Source: Bugulina stolonifera
Lineage: Eukaryota; Bryozoa; Gymnolaemata; Cheilostomatida; Bugulidae
NCBI GenBank assembly: GCA_935421135.1
Contig: OW285189.1
Span: forward strand, 62,001-126,000
Reading direction: 5' to 3'
DNA length: 64,000 nucleotides
In this document: one piece after another, positions 23,348 to 35,900 of the stretch
Numbering within the stretch: the first letter of the stretch is position 1
Layout: each line of letters opens with the position of its first letter
The notes under the pieces: model-generated
Database searches by the model: none
What the model was told of the DNA's origin: nothing
What the model saw: only the letters and a program-made list of their open reading frames with translations
Made by a program: the position numbers and the translations under genes

Positions 23348-24202
23348 ATTTATATTTGACAAACTCTCTGATCTCTTAAGAATCCTGTCCTTACAAATCA
23401 CAATCTTCTAATATTGGTTCTAAATAAGTTATAGTTCTGTTCACTGTTGAGACTTTTCTTTCCTTCCACTGTATATACAGACAACATATTTGAACAACAC
23501 TGAATGTTTACAAATTATTAATAGAAGTGTACCTACAGCATATAGGCCTAGTTGTAGGCCTACTTTGAAACACAAATTTATGATGAACAAAAAATTTTCC
23601 AGTAGTGTCTTTGTTATCTGGATGCTTAAGTTTTTAGGACCAAAAACCTTAATGTAATAATCTTACTGAAAATGGTTATAGTTAACATATTCATTAAAGT
23701 ACGAGTTTGAACAAAGAAAAAAAAAAAAGAAATGAAGAAAATAAATACCACTGTTTTTAATCGTGCAATATTAATATCATTAATATTGATATTACTAGAC
23801 ACGCAATAATTTTGTAACAAGTATAGATAATAGCATAGTTAATAGGCCTAACCACATTATGATAAGATATAATATTAATATAGGCCCTATATATATTTAT
23901 AACAATACTATACTGAATACAAATATTTTATTACATATGATATTACCTATTATAATTCGTTACATTTTTAATATACATGTAAATATTAAAATATATTTAT
24001 ATTAAAACCAAAATAATAATATAATAGAAATACCAAACATTATTATTATATTAATATAAATAAATAATTATTATATTATTATATAATAATAATATAATTA
24101 TTGTTAATTTTTTCTAAAACTGAAAATTTCAATTCCGTGGTATGTGTATAATAATGGATATTTACCAGTCATTGCTCCAAATACAATAAAAAACTTTTGA
24201 AG
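23348..24202. other. AT-rich subterminal region
   Basis: Very AT-rich, with TAATATAAT runs densest at 23870-24110. The left part of the insertion has a similar AT-rich block at 6655-6800. No gene recognised. Confidence 0.6.
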
Positions 24203-24316
24203 AATGAAGCTTTAGGTGGTCAAGCTACAAGCAGGTGGACCTTAGATAAAAATTGGAAACCGGCTGTGACTGACCAACAGCTTGAGCTTTCTAAATATGG
24301 AGGAAACTACTACCAA
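24203..24316 (+). CDS. Exon-like segment near the right TIR (38 codons)
   Basis: Reads NEALGGQATSRWTLDKNWKP and onward to KYGGNYYQ, followed directly by GTAAGTACTAAC, a near-ideal splice donor. The composition is strikingly protein-like (three Trp/Tyr pairs, Gly, Gln). Weak acceptor TTTTGAAG. The same frame continues past the donor to TGA 24383-24385, then reopens (MAEVLIKDVTTPNVLVRSG and onward) through the right TIR into satellite. Family unknown; given its position it is a candidate piece of the element's own gene. Confidence 0.4.
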
Positions 24317-24333
24317 GTAAGTACTAACACTCG

Positions 24334-24531
24334 TCAAGGATGGCCACTGGCAGGCCCGGTCCTGAATAATTCGACACCTACTTGACGCCACTTGCCGATG
24401 GCAGAGGTGTTGATCAAGGATGTCACAACTCCCAACGTTTTAGTACGGTCAGGGGTGATCACTCCCAAAATTGAGCTATATGGCGTGGAGATAAATCCAT
24501 ATCCGGTTAAGTTTCCGTGTTTCCTTAACAT
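24334..24531 (-). CDS. 65-codon frame starting inside the right TIR
   Basis: On the minus strand an ATG within the TIR opens 65 codons (MLRKHGNLTGYGFISTPYSS and onward to GPASGHP). The opposite strand is also open here except for one TGA, so only one of the two can be real. A frame beginning with the same four residues starts in the left TIR but is only 19 codons long. Nothing recognised; either subterminal regulatory sequence or a small element-encoded peptide. Confidence 0.25.
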   Translation of the reverse strand: MLRKHGNLTGYGFISTPYSSILGVITPDRTKTLGVVTSLINTSAIGKWRQVGVELFRTGPASGHP

Positions 24532-24538
24532 CGTTGAG
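24516..24538 (-). repeat. Right terminal inverted repeat of the 18.2-kb insertion
   Basis: The reverse complement begins CTCAACGATGTTAAGGAAAC and matches the left TIR at 21 of 23 positions. It overlaps a subterminal inverted repeat, GTTAAG...CTTAAC (24506-24529, 12-base spacer), a plausible transposase-binding arrangement not present on the left. Confidence 0.8.
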
Positions 24539-24540
24539 TA
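24539..24540. other. TA target-site duplication, right copy
   Basis: First two bases after the right TIR. The satellite resumes as CATAGAAGACATAGAAGACA, in exactly the register expected from the empty sites. Confidence 0.85.
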
Positions 24541-24950
24541 CATAGAAGACATAGAAGACACAGAATACATAGATTGCATTCTATGCATTCGATGCATTCG
24601 ATGCATAGAATACATAGAATACATTGAATACATAGAAGGCATTGTATGTAATCAATGTAGTTTATGCATTCTATGCATAGAATACATAGATTGCATTCTA
24701 TGCATAGAATATATTGATCACATAGAATGCATTCTATGCACTGAATGCATAGAATGCATAGGATGCATAGAGTGCATTCTATGCATTCTATGTCTTCTAT
24801 TCATTCTATGTAGTCTATGCATTGCGTAGAACACATAGATTGCATTCTATGCACTCTATGCATTCCATGTAGTCTATGCACTCTGTGTATTCTATGCATT
24901 CGATGCATAGAATACATTTTATGCATAGAATGCATAGAATACATGTACAT

Positions 24951-27900
24951 TGATCACATAGAATGCATTCTATACACTCTATGCATTCCATGTAATCTAT
25001 GCATTCTATGCATAGAATACATAGATTGCATTCTATGCATTCGATGCATAGAATACATAAGATACATTAAATAGATAGAAGGCATTGTATGTAATCAATG
25101 TATTTTATGCATTCTATGCATAGAATACATAGATTGCATTCTATGCATAGAACGTATTGATTACATAGAATGCACTCTATGCATTCCATGTAATCTATGC
25201 GTTCTATGCATAGAATACATAGGTCGCATTCTATGCATTCTATGCATAGAATACATAGATTGCATTCTATGCATCCGATGCATAGAATACATTGAATACA
25301 TAGAATGCATTGTATGTAATCAATGTGTTTCATGCATTCTATGCATAGGATACATTGAATAGATAGATGGCATTCTTTCCATTATATGCATTGAATGCAT
25401 AGGATGCATTGGGCGAATTCTATGTATTCTATGCATAGAATGCATGGAATACATAGATTGCACTCTATGCACTCTATGCATTCCATGTAATCTAAGCATT
25501 CTATGTACTCTATGCATTCGGTGCATAGAATACATTTTATGCATAGAATGCATAGAATACATTGATCACATAGAATGCATTCTATGCACTCTAGGCATTC
25601 CATGTAATCTATGCATTCTATGCTTAGAATACATAGATTGCATTCTATGCATTCTATGTATGAAATACACAGAAGACATAGAAAACATAGAATGCATAGA
25701 ATGCGTTCCATGTATTCTATGCACTCTATGCATAGAATACATGGATTGCATTCTATGCATAGAATATATTGATCACATAGAATGCACTCTATGCATTCCA
25801 TGTAATCTATGCGTTCTATGCATAGAATACATAGGTCGCATTCTATGCATTCTATGCATAAAATAATTAGAAGACCTAGAAGACATAGAATGCATTCTGT
25901 GCATAGAATACATGTAATTCTATATCTTCCATGTATTCTATGCATTCTATGCATAGAATACATAGAATACATAGATTGCATTCTATGCACTCTATGCATT
26001 CTAAGCATTTCATGCAATCTATGCATACTATGCATAGCATACATAGATTGCATTCTATGCAGAGAATACATTGATCACATAGAATGCATTCTATGCACTC
26101 TATGCATTCCATGTAATATATGCGTTCTATGCATAGGATACATAGATTGCATTCTATGCATTCTATGCATAGAATACATATAATTCTATGTATTCTATGT
26201 TGCATAGAATACATAGATTGCACTCTATGCACTCTATGCATTCCATGTAATCTATGCATTCTATGCATTCTATGCATAGAATACATAGAATACATAGAAT
26301 GCATTGTATGTGATCAATGTATTTTACGCATTCTATGCATAGAATACATAGATTGCATTCTATGCATGGAATACATTGAATACATAGCATGCATTCTTTG
26401 CATTATATGCATTGAATGCATAGAATGCATAGGGTGCATAGGGCGCATTCTATGCATTCTATGTAGTCTATGCATTGCGTAGAACACATAGATTGCATTC
26501 TATGCACTCTATGCATTCCATGTAATCTATGCACTCTGTGTATTCTATGCATTCGATGCATAGAATACATTTTATGCATAGAATGCATAGAATACATGTA
26601 CATTGATCACATAGAATGCATTCTATACACTCTATGCATTCCATGTAATCTATGCATTCTATGCATAGAATACATAGATTGCATTCTATGCATTCGATGC
26701 ATAGAATACATAGAATACATTGAATACATAGAAGGCATTGTATGTAATCAATGTAGTTTATGCATTCTATGCATAGAACACATAGATTGCATTCTATGCA
26801 TAGAATATGTTGATCACATAGAATGCATTCTATGCACTGAATGCATAGAATGCATAGGATGCATAGAGTGCATTCTATGCATTCTATGTCTTCTATTCAT
26901 TCTATGTAGTCTATGCATTGCGTAGAACACATAGATTGCATTCTATGCACTCTATGCATTCCATGTAATCTATGCACTCTGTGTATTCTATGCATTCGAT
27001 GCATAGAATACATTTTATGCATAGAATGCATAGAATACATGTACATTGATCACATAGAATGCATTCTATACACTCTATGCATTCCATGTAATCTATGCAT
27101 TCTATGCATAGAATACATAGATTGCATTCTCTGCATTCCATGCATAGAATACATAGAATACATTGAATAGATAGAAGGCATTGTATGTAATCAATGTATT
27201 TTATGCATTCTATGCATAGAATACATAGATTGCATTCTATGCATAGAATATATTGATCACATAGAATGCACTCTATGCATTCCATGTAATCTATGCGTTC
27301 TATGCATAGAATACATAGGTCGCATTCTATGCATTCTATGCATAGAATACATAGATTGCATTCTATGCATCCGATGCATAGAATACATTGAATACATAGA
27401 ATGCATTGTATGTAATCAATGTATTTCATGCATTCTATGCATAGGATACATTGAATAGATAGATGGCATTCTTTCCATTATATGCATTGAATGCATAGGA
27501 TGCATTGGGCGAATTCTATGTATTCTATGCATAGAATGCATAGAATACATAGATTGCACTCTATGCACTCTATGCGTTCCATGTAATCTAAGCATTCTAT
27601 GTATTCTATGCATTCGGTGCATAGAATACATTTTATGCATAGAATGCATAGAATACATTGATCACATAGAATGCATTCTATGCACTCTATGCATTCCATG
27701 TAATCTATGCATTCTATGCTTAGAATACATAGATTGCATTCTATGCATTCTATGTATGAAATACACAGAAGACATAGAAAACATAGAATGCATAGAATGC
27801 GTTCCATGTAATCTATGCACTCTATGCATAGAATACATGGATTGCATTCTATGCATAGAATATATTGATCACATAGAATGCACTCTATGCATTCCATGTA

Positions 27901-29927
27901 ATCTATGCGTTCTATGCATAGAATACATAGGTCGCATTCTATGCATTCTATGCATAAAATAATTAGAAGACCTAGAAGACATAGAATGCATTCTGTGCAT
28001 AGAATACATGTAATTCTATATCTTCCTTGTATTCTATGCATTCTATGCATAGAATACATAGAATACATAGATTGCATTCTATGCACTCTATGCATTCTAA
28101 GCATTTCATGCAATCTATGCATTCTATGCATAGCATACATAGATTGCATTCTATGCAGGGAATACATTGATCACATAGAATGCATTCTATACACTCTATG
28201 CATTCCATGTAATCTATGCATTCTATGCATAGAATACATAGATTGCATTCTATGCATTCGATGCATAGAATACATAAGATACATTAAATAGATAGAAGGC
28301 ATTGTATGTAATCAATGTATTTTATGCATTCTATGCATAGAATACATAGATTGCATTCTATGCATAGAACGTATTGATTACATAGAATGCACTCTATGCA
28401 TTCCATGTAATCTATGCGTTCTATGCATAGAATACATAGGTCGCATTCTATGCATTCTATGCATAGAATACATAGATTGCATTCTATGCATCCGATGCAT
28501 AGAATACATTGAATACATAGAATGCATTGTATGTAATCAATGTGTTTCATGCATTCTATGCATAGGATACATTGAATAGATAGATGGCATTCTTTCCATT
28601 ATATGCATTGAATGCATAGGATGCATTGGGCGAATTCTATGTATTCTATGCATAGAATGCATGGAATACATAGATTGCACTCTATGCACTCTATGCATTC
28701 CATGTAATCTAAGCATTCTATGTACTCTATGCATTCGGTGCATAGAATACATTTTATGCATAGAATGCATAGAATACATTGATCACATAGAATGCATTCT
28801 ATGCACTCTAGGCATTCCATGTAATCTATGCATTCTATGCTTAGAATACATAGATTGCATTCTATGCATTCTATGTATGAAATACACAGAAGACATAGAA
28901 AACATAGAATGCATAGAATGCGTTCCATGTATTCTATGCACTCTATGCATAGAATACATGGATTGCATTCTATGCATAGAATATATTGATCACATAGAAT
29001 GCACTCTATGCATTCCATGTAATCTATGCGTTCTATGCATAGAATACATAGGTCGCATTCTATGCATTCTATGCATAAAATAATTAGAAGACCTAGAAGA
29101 CATAGAATGCATTCTGTGCATAGAATACACGTAATTCTATATCTTCCATGTATTCTATGCATTCTATGCATAGAATACATAGAATACATAGATTGCATTC
29201 TATGCACTCTATGCATTCTAAGCATTTCATGCAATCTATGCATACTATGCATAGCATACATAGATTGCATTCTATGCAGAGAATACATTGATCACATAGA
29301 ATGCATTCTATGCACTCTATGCATTCCATGTAATATATGCGTTCTATGCATAGGATACATAGATTGCATTCTATGCATTCTATGCATAGAATACATATAA
29401 TTCTATGTATTCTATGTTGCATAGAATACATAGAATACATAGATTGCACTCTATGCACTCTATGCATTCCATGTAATCTATGCATTCTATGCATAGAATA
29501 CATAGAATACATAGAATGCATTGTATGTGATCAATGTATTTTACGCATTCTATGCATAGAATACATAGATTGCATTCTATGCATGGAATACATTGAATAC
29601 ATAGCATGCATTCTTTGCATTATATGCATTGAATGCATAGAATGCATAGGGTGCATAGGGCGCATTCTATGCATTCTATGTAGTCTATGCATTGCGTAGA
29701 ACACATAGATTGCATTCTATGCACTCTATGCATTCCATGTAATCTATGCACTCTGTGTATTCTATGCATTCGATGCATAGAATACATTTTATGCATAGAA
29801 TGCATAGAATACATGTACATTGATCACATAGAATGCATTCTATACACTCTATGCATTCCATGTAATCTATGCATTCTATGCATAGAATACATAGATTGCA
29901 TTCTATGCATTCGATGCATAGAATACA
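24951..29927 (+). repeat. Higher-order repeat, period 3,217 bp
   Basis: 24951-26710 recurs at 28168-29927 with a constant offset of 3,217 bp and very few differences (for example one repositioned 9- or 18-bp block near 26190/29420). The segment 26711-28167 completes the first unit. Confidence 0.85.
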
Positions 29928-29944
29928 TAAGATACATTGAATAG

Positions 29945-32900
29945 ATAGAAGGCATTGTATGTAATCAATGTATTTTATGCATTCTATGCATAGAATACAT
30001 AGATTGCATTCTATGCATAGAACGTATTGATCACATAGAATGCACTCTATGCATTCCATGTAATCTATGCGTTCTATGCAAGGAATACATAGGTCGCATT
30101 CTATGCATTCTATGCATAGAATACATAGATTGCATTCTATGCATCCGATGCATAGAATACATTGAATACATAGAATGCATTGTATGTAATCAATATATTT
30201 CATGCATTCTATGCATAGGATACATTGAATATATAGATGGCATTCTTTCCATTATATGCATTGAATGCATAGGATGCATTGGGCGAATTCTATGTATTCT
30301 ATGCATAGAATGCATAGAATACATAGATTGCACTCTATGCACTCTATGCATTCCATGTAATCTAAGCATTCTATGTATTCTATGCATTCGGTGCATAGAA
30401 TACATTTTATGCATAGAATGCATAGAATACATTGATCACATAGAATGCATTCTATGCACTCTATGCATTCCATGTAATCTATGCATTCTATGCTTAGAAT
30501 ACATAGATTGCATTCTATGCATTCTATGTATGAAATACACAGAAGACATAGAAAACATAGAATGCATAGAATGCGTTCCATGTATTCTATGCACTCTATG
30601 CATAGAATACATGGATTGCATTCTATGCATAGAATATATTGATCACATAGAATGCACTCTATGCATTCCATGTAATCTATGCATTCTATGCATAAAATAA
30701 TTAGAAGACCTAGAAGACATAGAATGCATTCTGTGCATAGAATACATGTAATTCTATATCTTCCATGTATTCTATGCATTCTATGCATAGAATACATAGA
30801 ATACATAGATTGCATTCTATGCACTCTATGCATTCTAAGCATTTCATGCAATCTATGCATTCTATGCATAGCATACATAGATTGCTTTCTATGCAGAGAA
30901 TAAATTGATCACATAGAATGCATTCTATGCACTCTATGCATTCCATGTAATATATGCGTTCTATGCATAGGATACATAGATTGCATTCTATGCATTCTAT
31001 GCATAGAATACATATAATTCTATGTCTTCTATGTATTCTATGCATTCTATGCATAGAATACATATAATTCTATCTCTTCTATGTATTCTATGCATTCTAT
31101 GCATAGAATACATTGCATAGAATGCATAGAATACATTGAATACGTTCTATGCATAGAATACATAGAGTACATTGAATACATAGAAGGCATTGTATGTAAT
31201 CAATTTATTTTATGGATTCTATGCATAGAATATATTCAATGTATTCTATGCATTCTATGCATAGAATACATTGAATATATTCTATGCATAGAATACATAG
31301 AATACATTGAATACATAGAAGGCATTGTATGTAATCAATTTATTTTATGGATTCTGTGGATAGAATACATAGAATACATTCTATGCTCTCTATGCATTCC
31401 ATGTAATCTATGCGTTCTATGCATAGAATACATAGAATACATATAATTCTATGTCTTCTATGTATTCTATGCATTCCATGCATAGAATACATAGAATACA
31501 TAGATTGCACTCTATGCACTCTATGCATTCCATGTAATCTATGCATTCTATGCATTCTATGCATAGAATACATAGATTGCATTCTATGCATGGAATACAT
31601 TGAATACATAGCATGCATTCTTTGCATTATATGCATTGAATGCATAGAATGCATAGGGTGCATAGGGCGCATTCTATGCATTCTATGTATTCTATGCATA
31701 GAATACATAGATTGCATTCTATGCATTCTACGCATAGAATACATAGAAGACATAGAAGACATAGAATGCATAGAATGCGTTCCATGTAATCTATGCACTG
31801 CATGCATAGAATACATGGAATTCCATGTCTTCTATGTATTCTATGCATTCTATGCATAGAATACATTGAATACGTTCTATGCATAGAATACATAGAGTAC
31901 ATTGAATACATAGAAGGCATTGTATGTAATCAATTTATTTTATGGATTCTGTGCATAGAATACATAGATTGCATTCTATGCATAGAATACATTGATCACA
32001 TAGAATGCACTCTATGCATTCCATGTAATATATGCGTTCTATGCATAGGATACATAGATTGCATTCTATGCGTTCTATGCATAGAATACATATAATTCTA
32101 TGTCTTCTATGTATTCTATGCATTCTATGCATAGAATACATTGAATACATTCTATGCATAGAATACATAGAATACATTGAATACATAGAAGGCATTGTAT
32201 GTAATCAATTTATTTTATGGATTCTGTGCATACAATACATAGATTGCATTCTATGCATGGAATACATTGAATACATAGCATGCATTCTTTGCATTATATG
32301 CATTGAATGCATAAAATGCATAGGGTGCATAGGGCGCATTCTATGCATTCTATGTATTCTATGCATAGAATACATAGATTGCATTCTATGCATTCTATGT
32401 ATAAAATACACAGAAGACATAGAAAACATAGAATGCATAGAATGCGTTCGATGTAATCTATGCACTCTATGCATAGAATACATGGATTGCATTCTATGCA
32501 TAGAATATATTGATCACATAGAATGCACTCTATGCATTCCATGTAATCTATGCGTTCTATGCATAGAATACATAGGGCGCATTCTATGCATTCTATGCAT
32601 AAAATAATTAGAAGACCTAGAAGACATAGAATGCATTCTGTGCATAGAATACATGTAATTCTATATCTTCCTTGTATTCTATGCATTCTATGCATAGAAT
32701 ACATAGAATACATAGATTGCATTCTATGCACTCTATGCATTCTAAGCATTTCATGCAATCTATGCATTCTATGCATAGCATACATAGATTGCATTCTATG
32801 CAGGAAATACATTGATCACATAGAATGCATTCTATGCACTCTATGCATTCCATGTAATATATGCGTTCTATGCATAGGATACATAGATTGCATTCTATGC

Positions 32901-35900
32901 ATTCTATGCATAGAATACATATAATTCTATGTCTTCTATGTATTCTATGCATTCTATGCATCGAATACATTGAATACGTTCTATGCATAGAATACATAGA
33001 ATACATTGAATACATAGAAGGCATTGTATGTAATCAATTTATCTTATGGATTCTGTGCATACAATACATAGATTGCATTCTATGCATAGAATACATTGAT
33101 CACATAGAATGCATTCTATGCACTCTATGCATTCCATGTAACCTATGCATTCTATGCATAGAATACATAGATTGCATTCTATGCAGTCTATGCATAGAAT
33201 ACATTGAATACATAGAAGACATAGAAGACACAGAATACATAGATTGCATTCTATGCATTTGATGCATTCGATGCATAGAATACATAGAATACATTGAATA
33301 CATAGAAGGCATTGTATGTAATCAATGTAGTTTATGCATTCTATGCATAGAACACATAGATTGCATTCTATGCATAGAATATGTTGATCACATAGAATGC
33401 ATTCTATGCACTGAATGCATAGAATGCATAGGATGCATAGAGTGCATTCTATGCATTCTATGTCTTCTATTCATTCTATGTAGTCTATGCATTGCGTAGA
33501 ACACATAGATTGCATTCTATGCACTCTATGCATTCCATGTAATCTATGCACTCTGTGTATTCTATGCATTCGATGCATAGAATACATTTTATGCATAGAA
33601 TGCATAGAATACATGTACATTGATCACATAGAATGCATTCTATACACTCTATGCATTCCATGTAATCTATGCATTCTATGCATAGAATACATAGATTGCA
33701 TTCTCTGCATTCCATGCATAGAATACATAGAATACATTGAATAGATAGAAGGCATTGTATGTAATCAATGTATTTTATGCATTCTATGCATAGAATACAT
33801 AGATTGCACTCTATGCACTCTATGCATTCCATGTAATCTAAGCATTCTATGTATTCTATGCATTCGGTGCATAGAATACATTTTATGCATAGAATGCATA
33901 GAATACATTGATCACATAGAATGCATTCTATGCACTCTATGCATTCCATGTAATCTATGCATTCTATGCTTAGAATACATAGATTGCATTCTATGCATTC
34001 TATGTATGAAATACACAGAAGACATAGAAAACATAGAATGCATAGAATGCGTTCCATGTATTCTATGCACTCTATGCATAGAATACATGGATTGCATTCT
34101 ATGCATAGAATATATTGATCACATAGAATGCACTCTATGCATTCCATGTAATCTATGCATTCTATGCATAAAATAATTAGAAGACCTAGAAGACATAGAA
34201 TGCATTCTGTGCATAGAATACATGTAATTCTATATCTTCCATGTATTCTATGCATTCTATGCATAGAATACATAGAATACATAGATTGCATTCTATGCAC
34301 TCTATGCATTCTAAGCATTTCATGCAATCTATGCATTCTATGCATAGCATACATAGATTGCTTTCTATGCAGAGAATAAATTGATCACATAGAATGCATT
34401 CTATGCACTCTATGCATTCCATGTAATATATGCGTTCTATGCATAGGATACATAGATTGCATTCTATGCATTCTATGCATAGAATACATATAATTCTATG
34501 TCTTCTATGTATTTTATGCATTCTATGCATAGAATACATATAATTCTATCTCTTCTATGTATTCTATGCATTCTATGCATAGAATACATTGCATAGAATG
34601 CATAGAATACATTGAATACGTTCTATGCATAGAATACATAGAGTACATTGAATACATAGAAGGCATTGTATGTAATCAATTTATTTTATGGATTCTATGC
34701 ATAGAATGTATTCAATGTATTCTATGCATTCTATGCATAGAATACATTGAATATATTCTATGCATAGAATACATAGAATACATTGAATACATAGAAGGCA
34801 TTGTATGTAATCAATTTATTTTATGGATTCTGTGCATAGAATACATAGAATACATTCTATGCTCTCTATGCATTCCATGTAATCTATGCGTTCTATGCAT
34901 AGAATACATAGAATACATATAATTCTATGTCTTCTATGTATTCTATGCATTCCATGCATAGAATACATAGAATACATAGATTGCACTCTATGCACTCTAT
35001 GCATTCCATGTAATCTATGCATTCTATGCATTCTATGCATAGAATACATAGAATACATAGAATGCATTGTATGTGATCAATGTATTTTACGCATTCTATG
35101 CATAGAATACATAGATTGCATTCTATGCATGGAATACATTGAATACATAGCATGCATTCTTTGCATTATATGCATTGAATGCATAGAATGCATAGGGTGC
35201 ATAGGGCGCATTCTATGCATTCTATGTATTCTATGCATAGAATACATAGATTGCATTCTATGCATTCTACGCATAGAATACATAGAAGACATAGAAGACA
35301 TAGAATGCATAGAATGCGTTCCATGTAATCTATGCACTGCATGCATAGAATACATGGAATTCCATGTCTTCTATGTATTCTATGCATTCTATGCATAGAA
35401 TACATTGAATACGTTCTATGCATAGAATACATAGAGTACATTGAATACATAGAAGGCATTGTATGTAATCAATTTATTTTATGGATTCTGTGCATAGAAT
35501 ACATAGATTGCATTCTATGCATAGAATACATTGATCACATAGAATGCACTCTATGCATTCCATGTAATATATGCGTTCTATGCATAGGATACATAGATTG
35601 CATTCTATGCGTTCTATGCATAGAATACATATAATTCTATGTCTTCTATGTATTCTATGCATTCTATGCATAGAATACATTGAATACATTCTATGCATAG
35701 AATACATAGAATACATTGAATACATAGAAGGCATTGTATGTAATCAATTTATTTTATGGATTCTGTGCATACAATACATAGATTGCATTCTATGCATGGA
35801 ATACATTGAATACATAGCATGCATTCTTTGCATTATATGCATTGAATGCATAAAATGCATAGGGTGCATTCTATGCATTCTATGTATTCTATGCATAGAA

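Larger units (their letters stand above)
6317..24538. mobile_element. 18.2-kb insertion with TIRs and TA duplication (putative large DNA transposon)
   Basis: The edges are inverted repeats matching at 21 of 23 positions and starting CTCA(T/A)CGATGTTAAGG, each bordered by TA. Four paralogous empty sites in the same satellite lack the insert (TA at 33219-33220, 36739-36740, 40602-40603, 42441-42442), which shows an insertion rather than a chance junction. A TA duplication is characteristic of IS630/Tc1/mariner-type transposition, but 18 kb is far longer than usual for that superfamily and no DDE/D transposase was recognised. The interior carries host-gene-like exons, a MITE pair, a tandem duplication and a minisatellite, so it may be a non-autonomous element that captured genomic DNA. 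A joint mis-assembly is unlikely given the TIRs, but cannot be excluded without reads. Confidence 0.75.

Noticed and set aside
6317..24538. The 18.2-kb insertion as another Polinton
   Set aside because: The ends start CTC rather than AG, the target duplication is TA rather than six bases, and no Polinton core gene was recognised inside.
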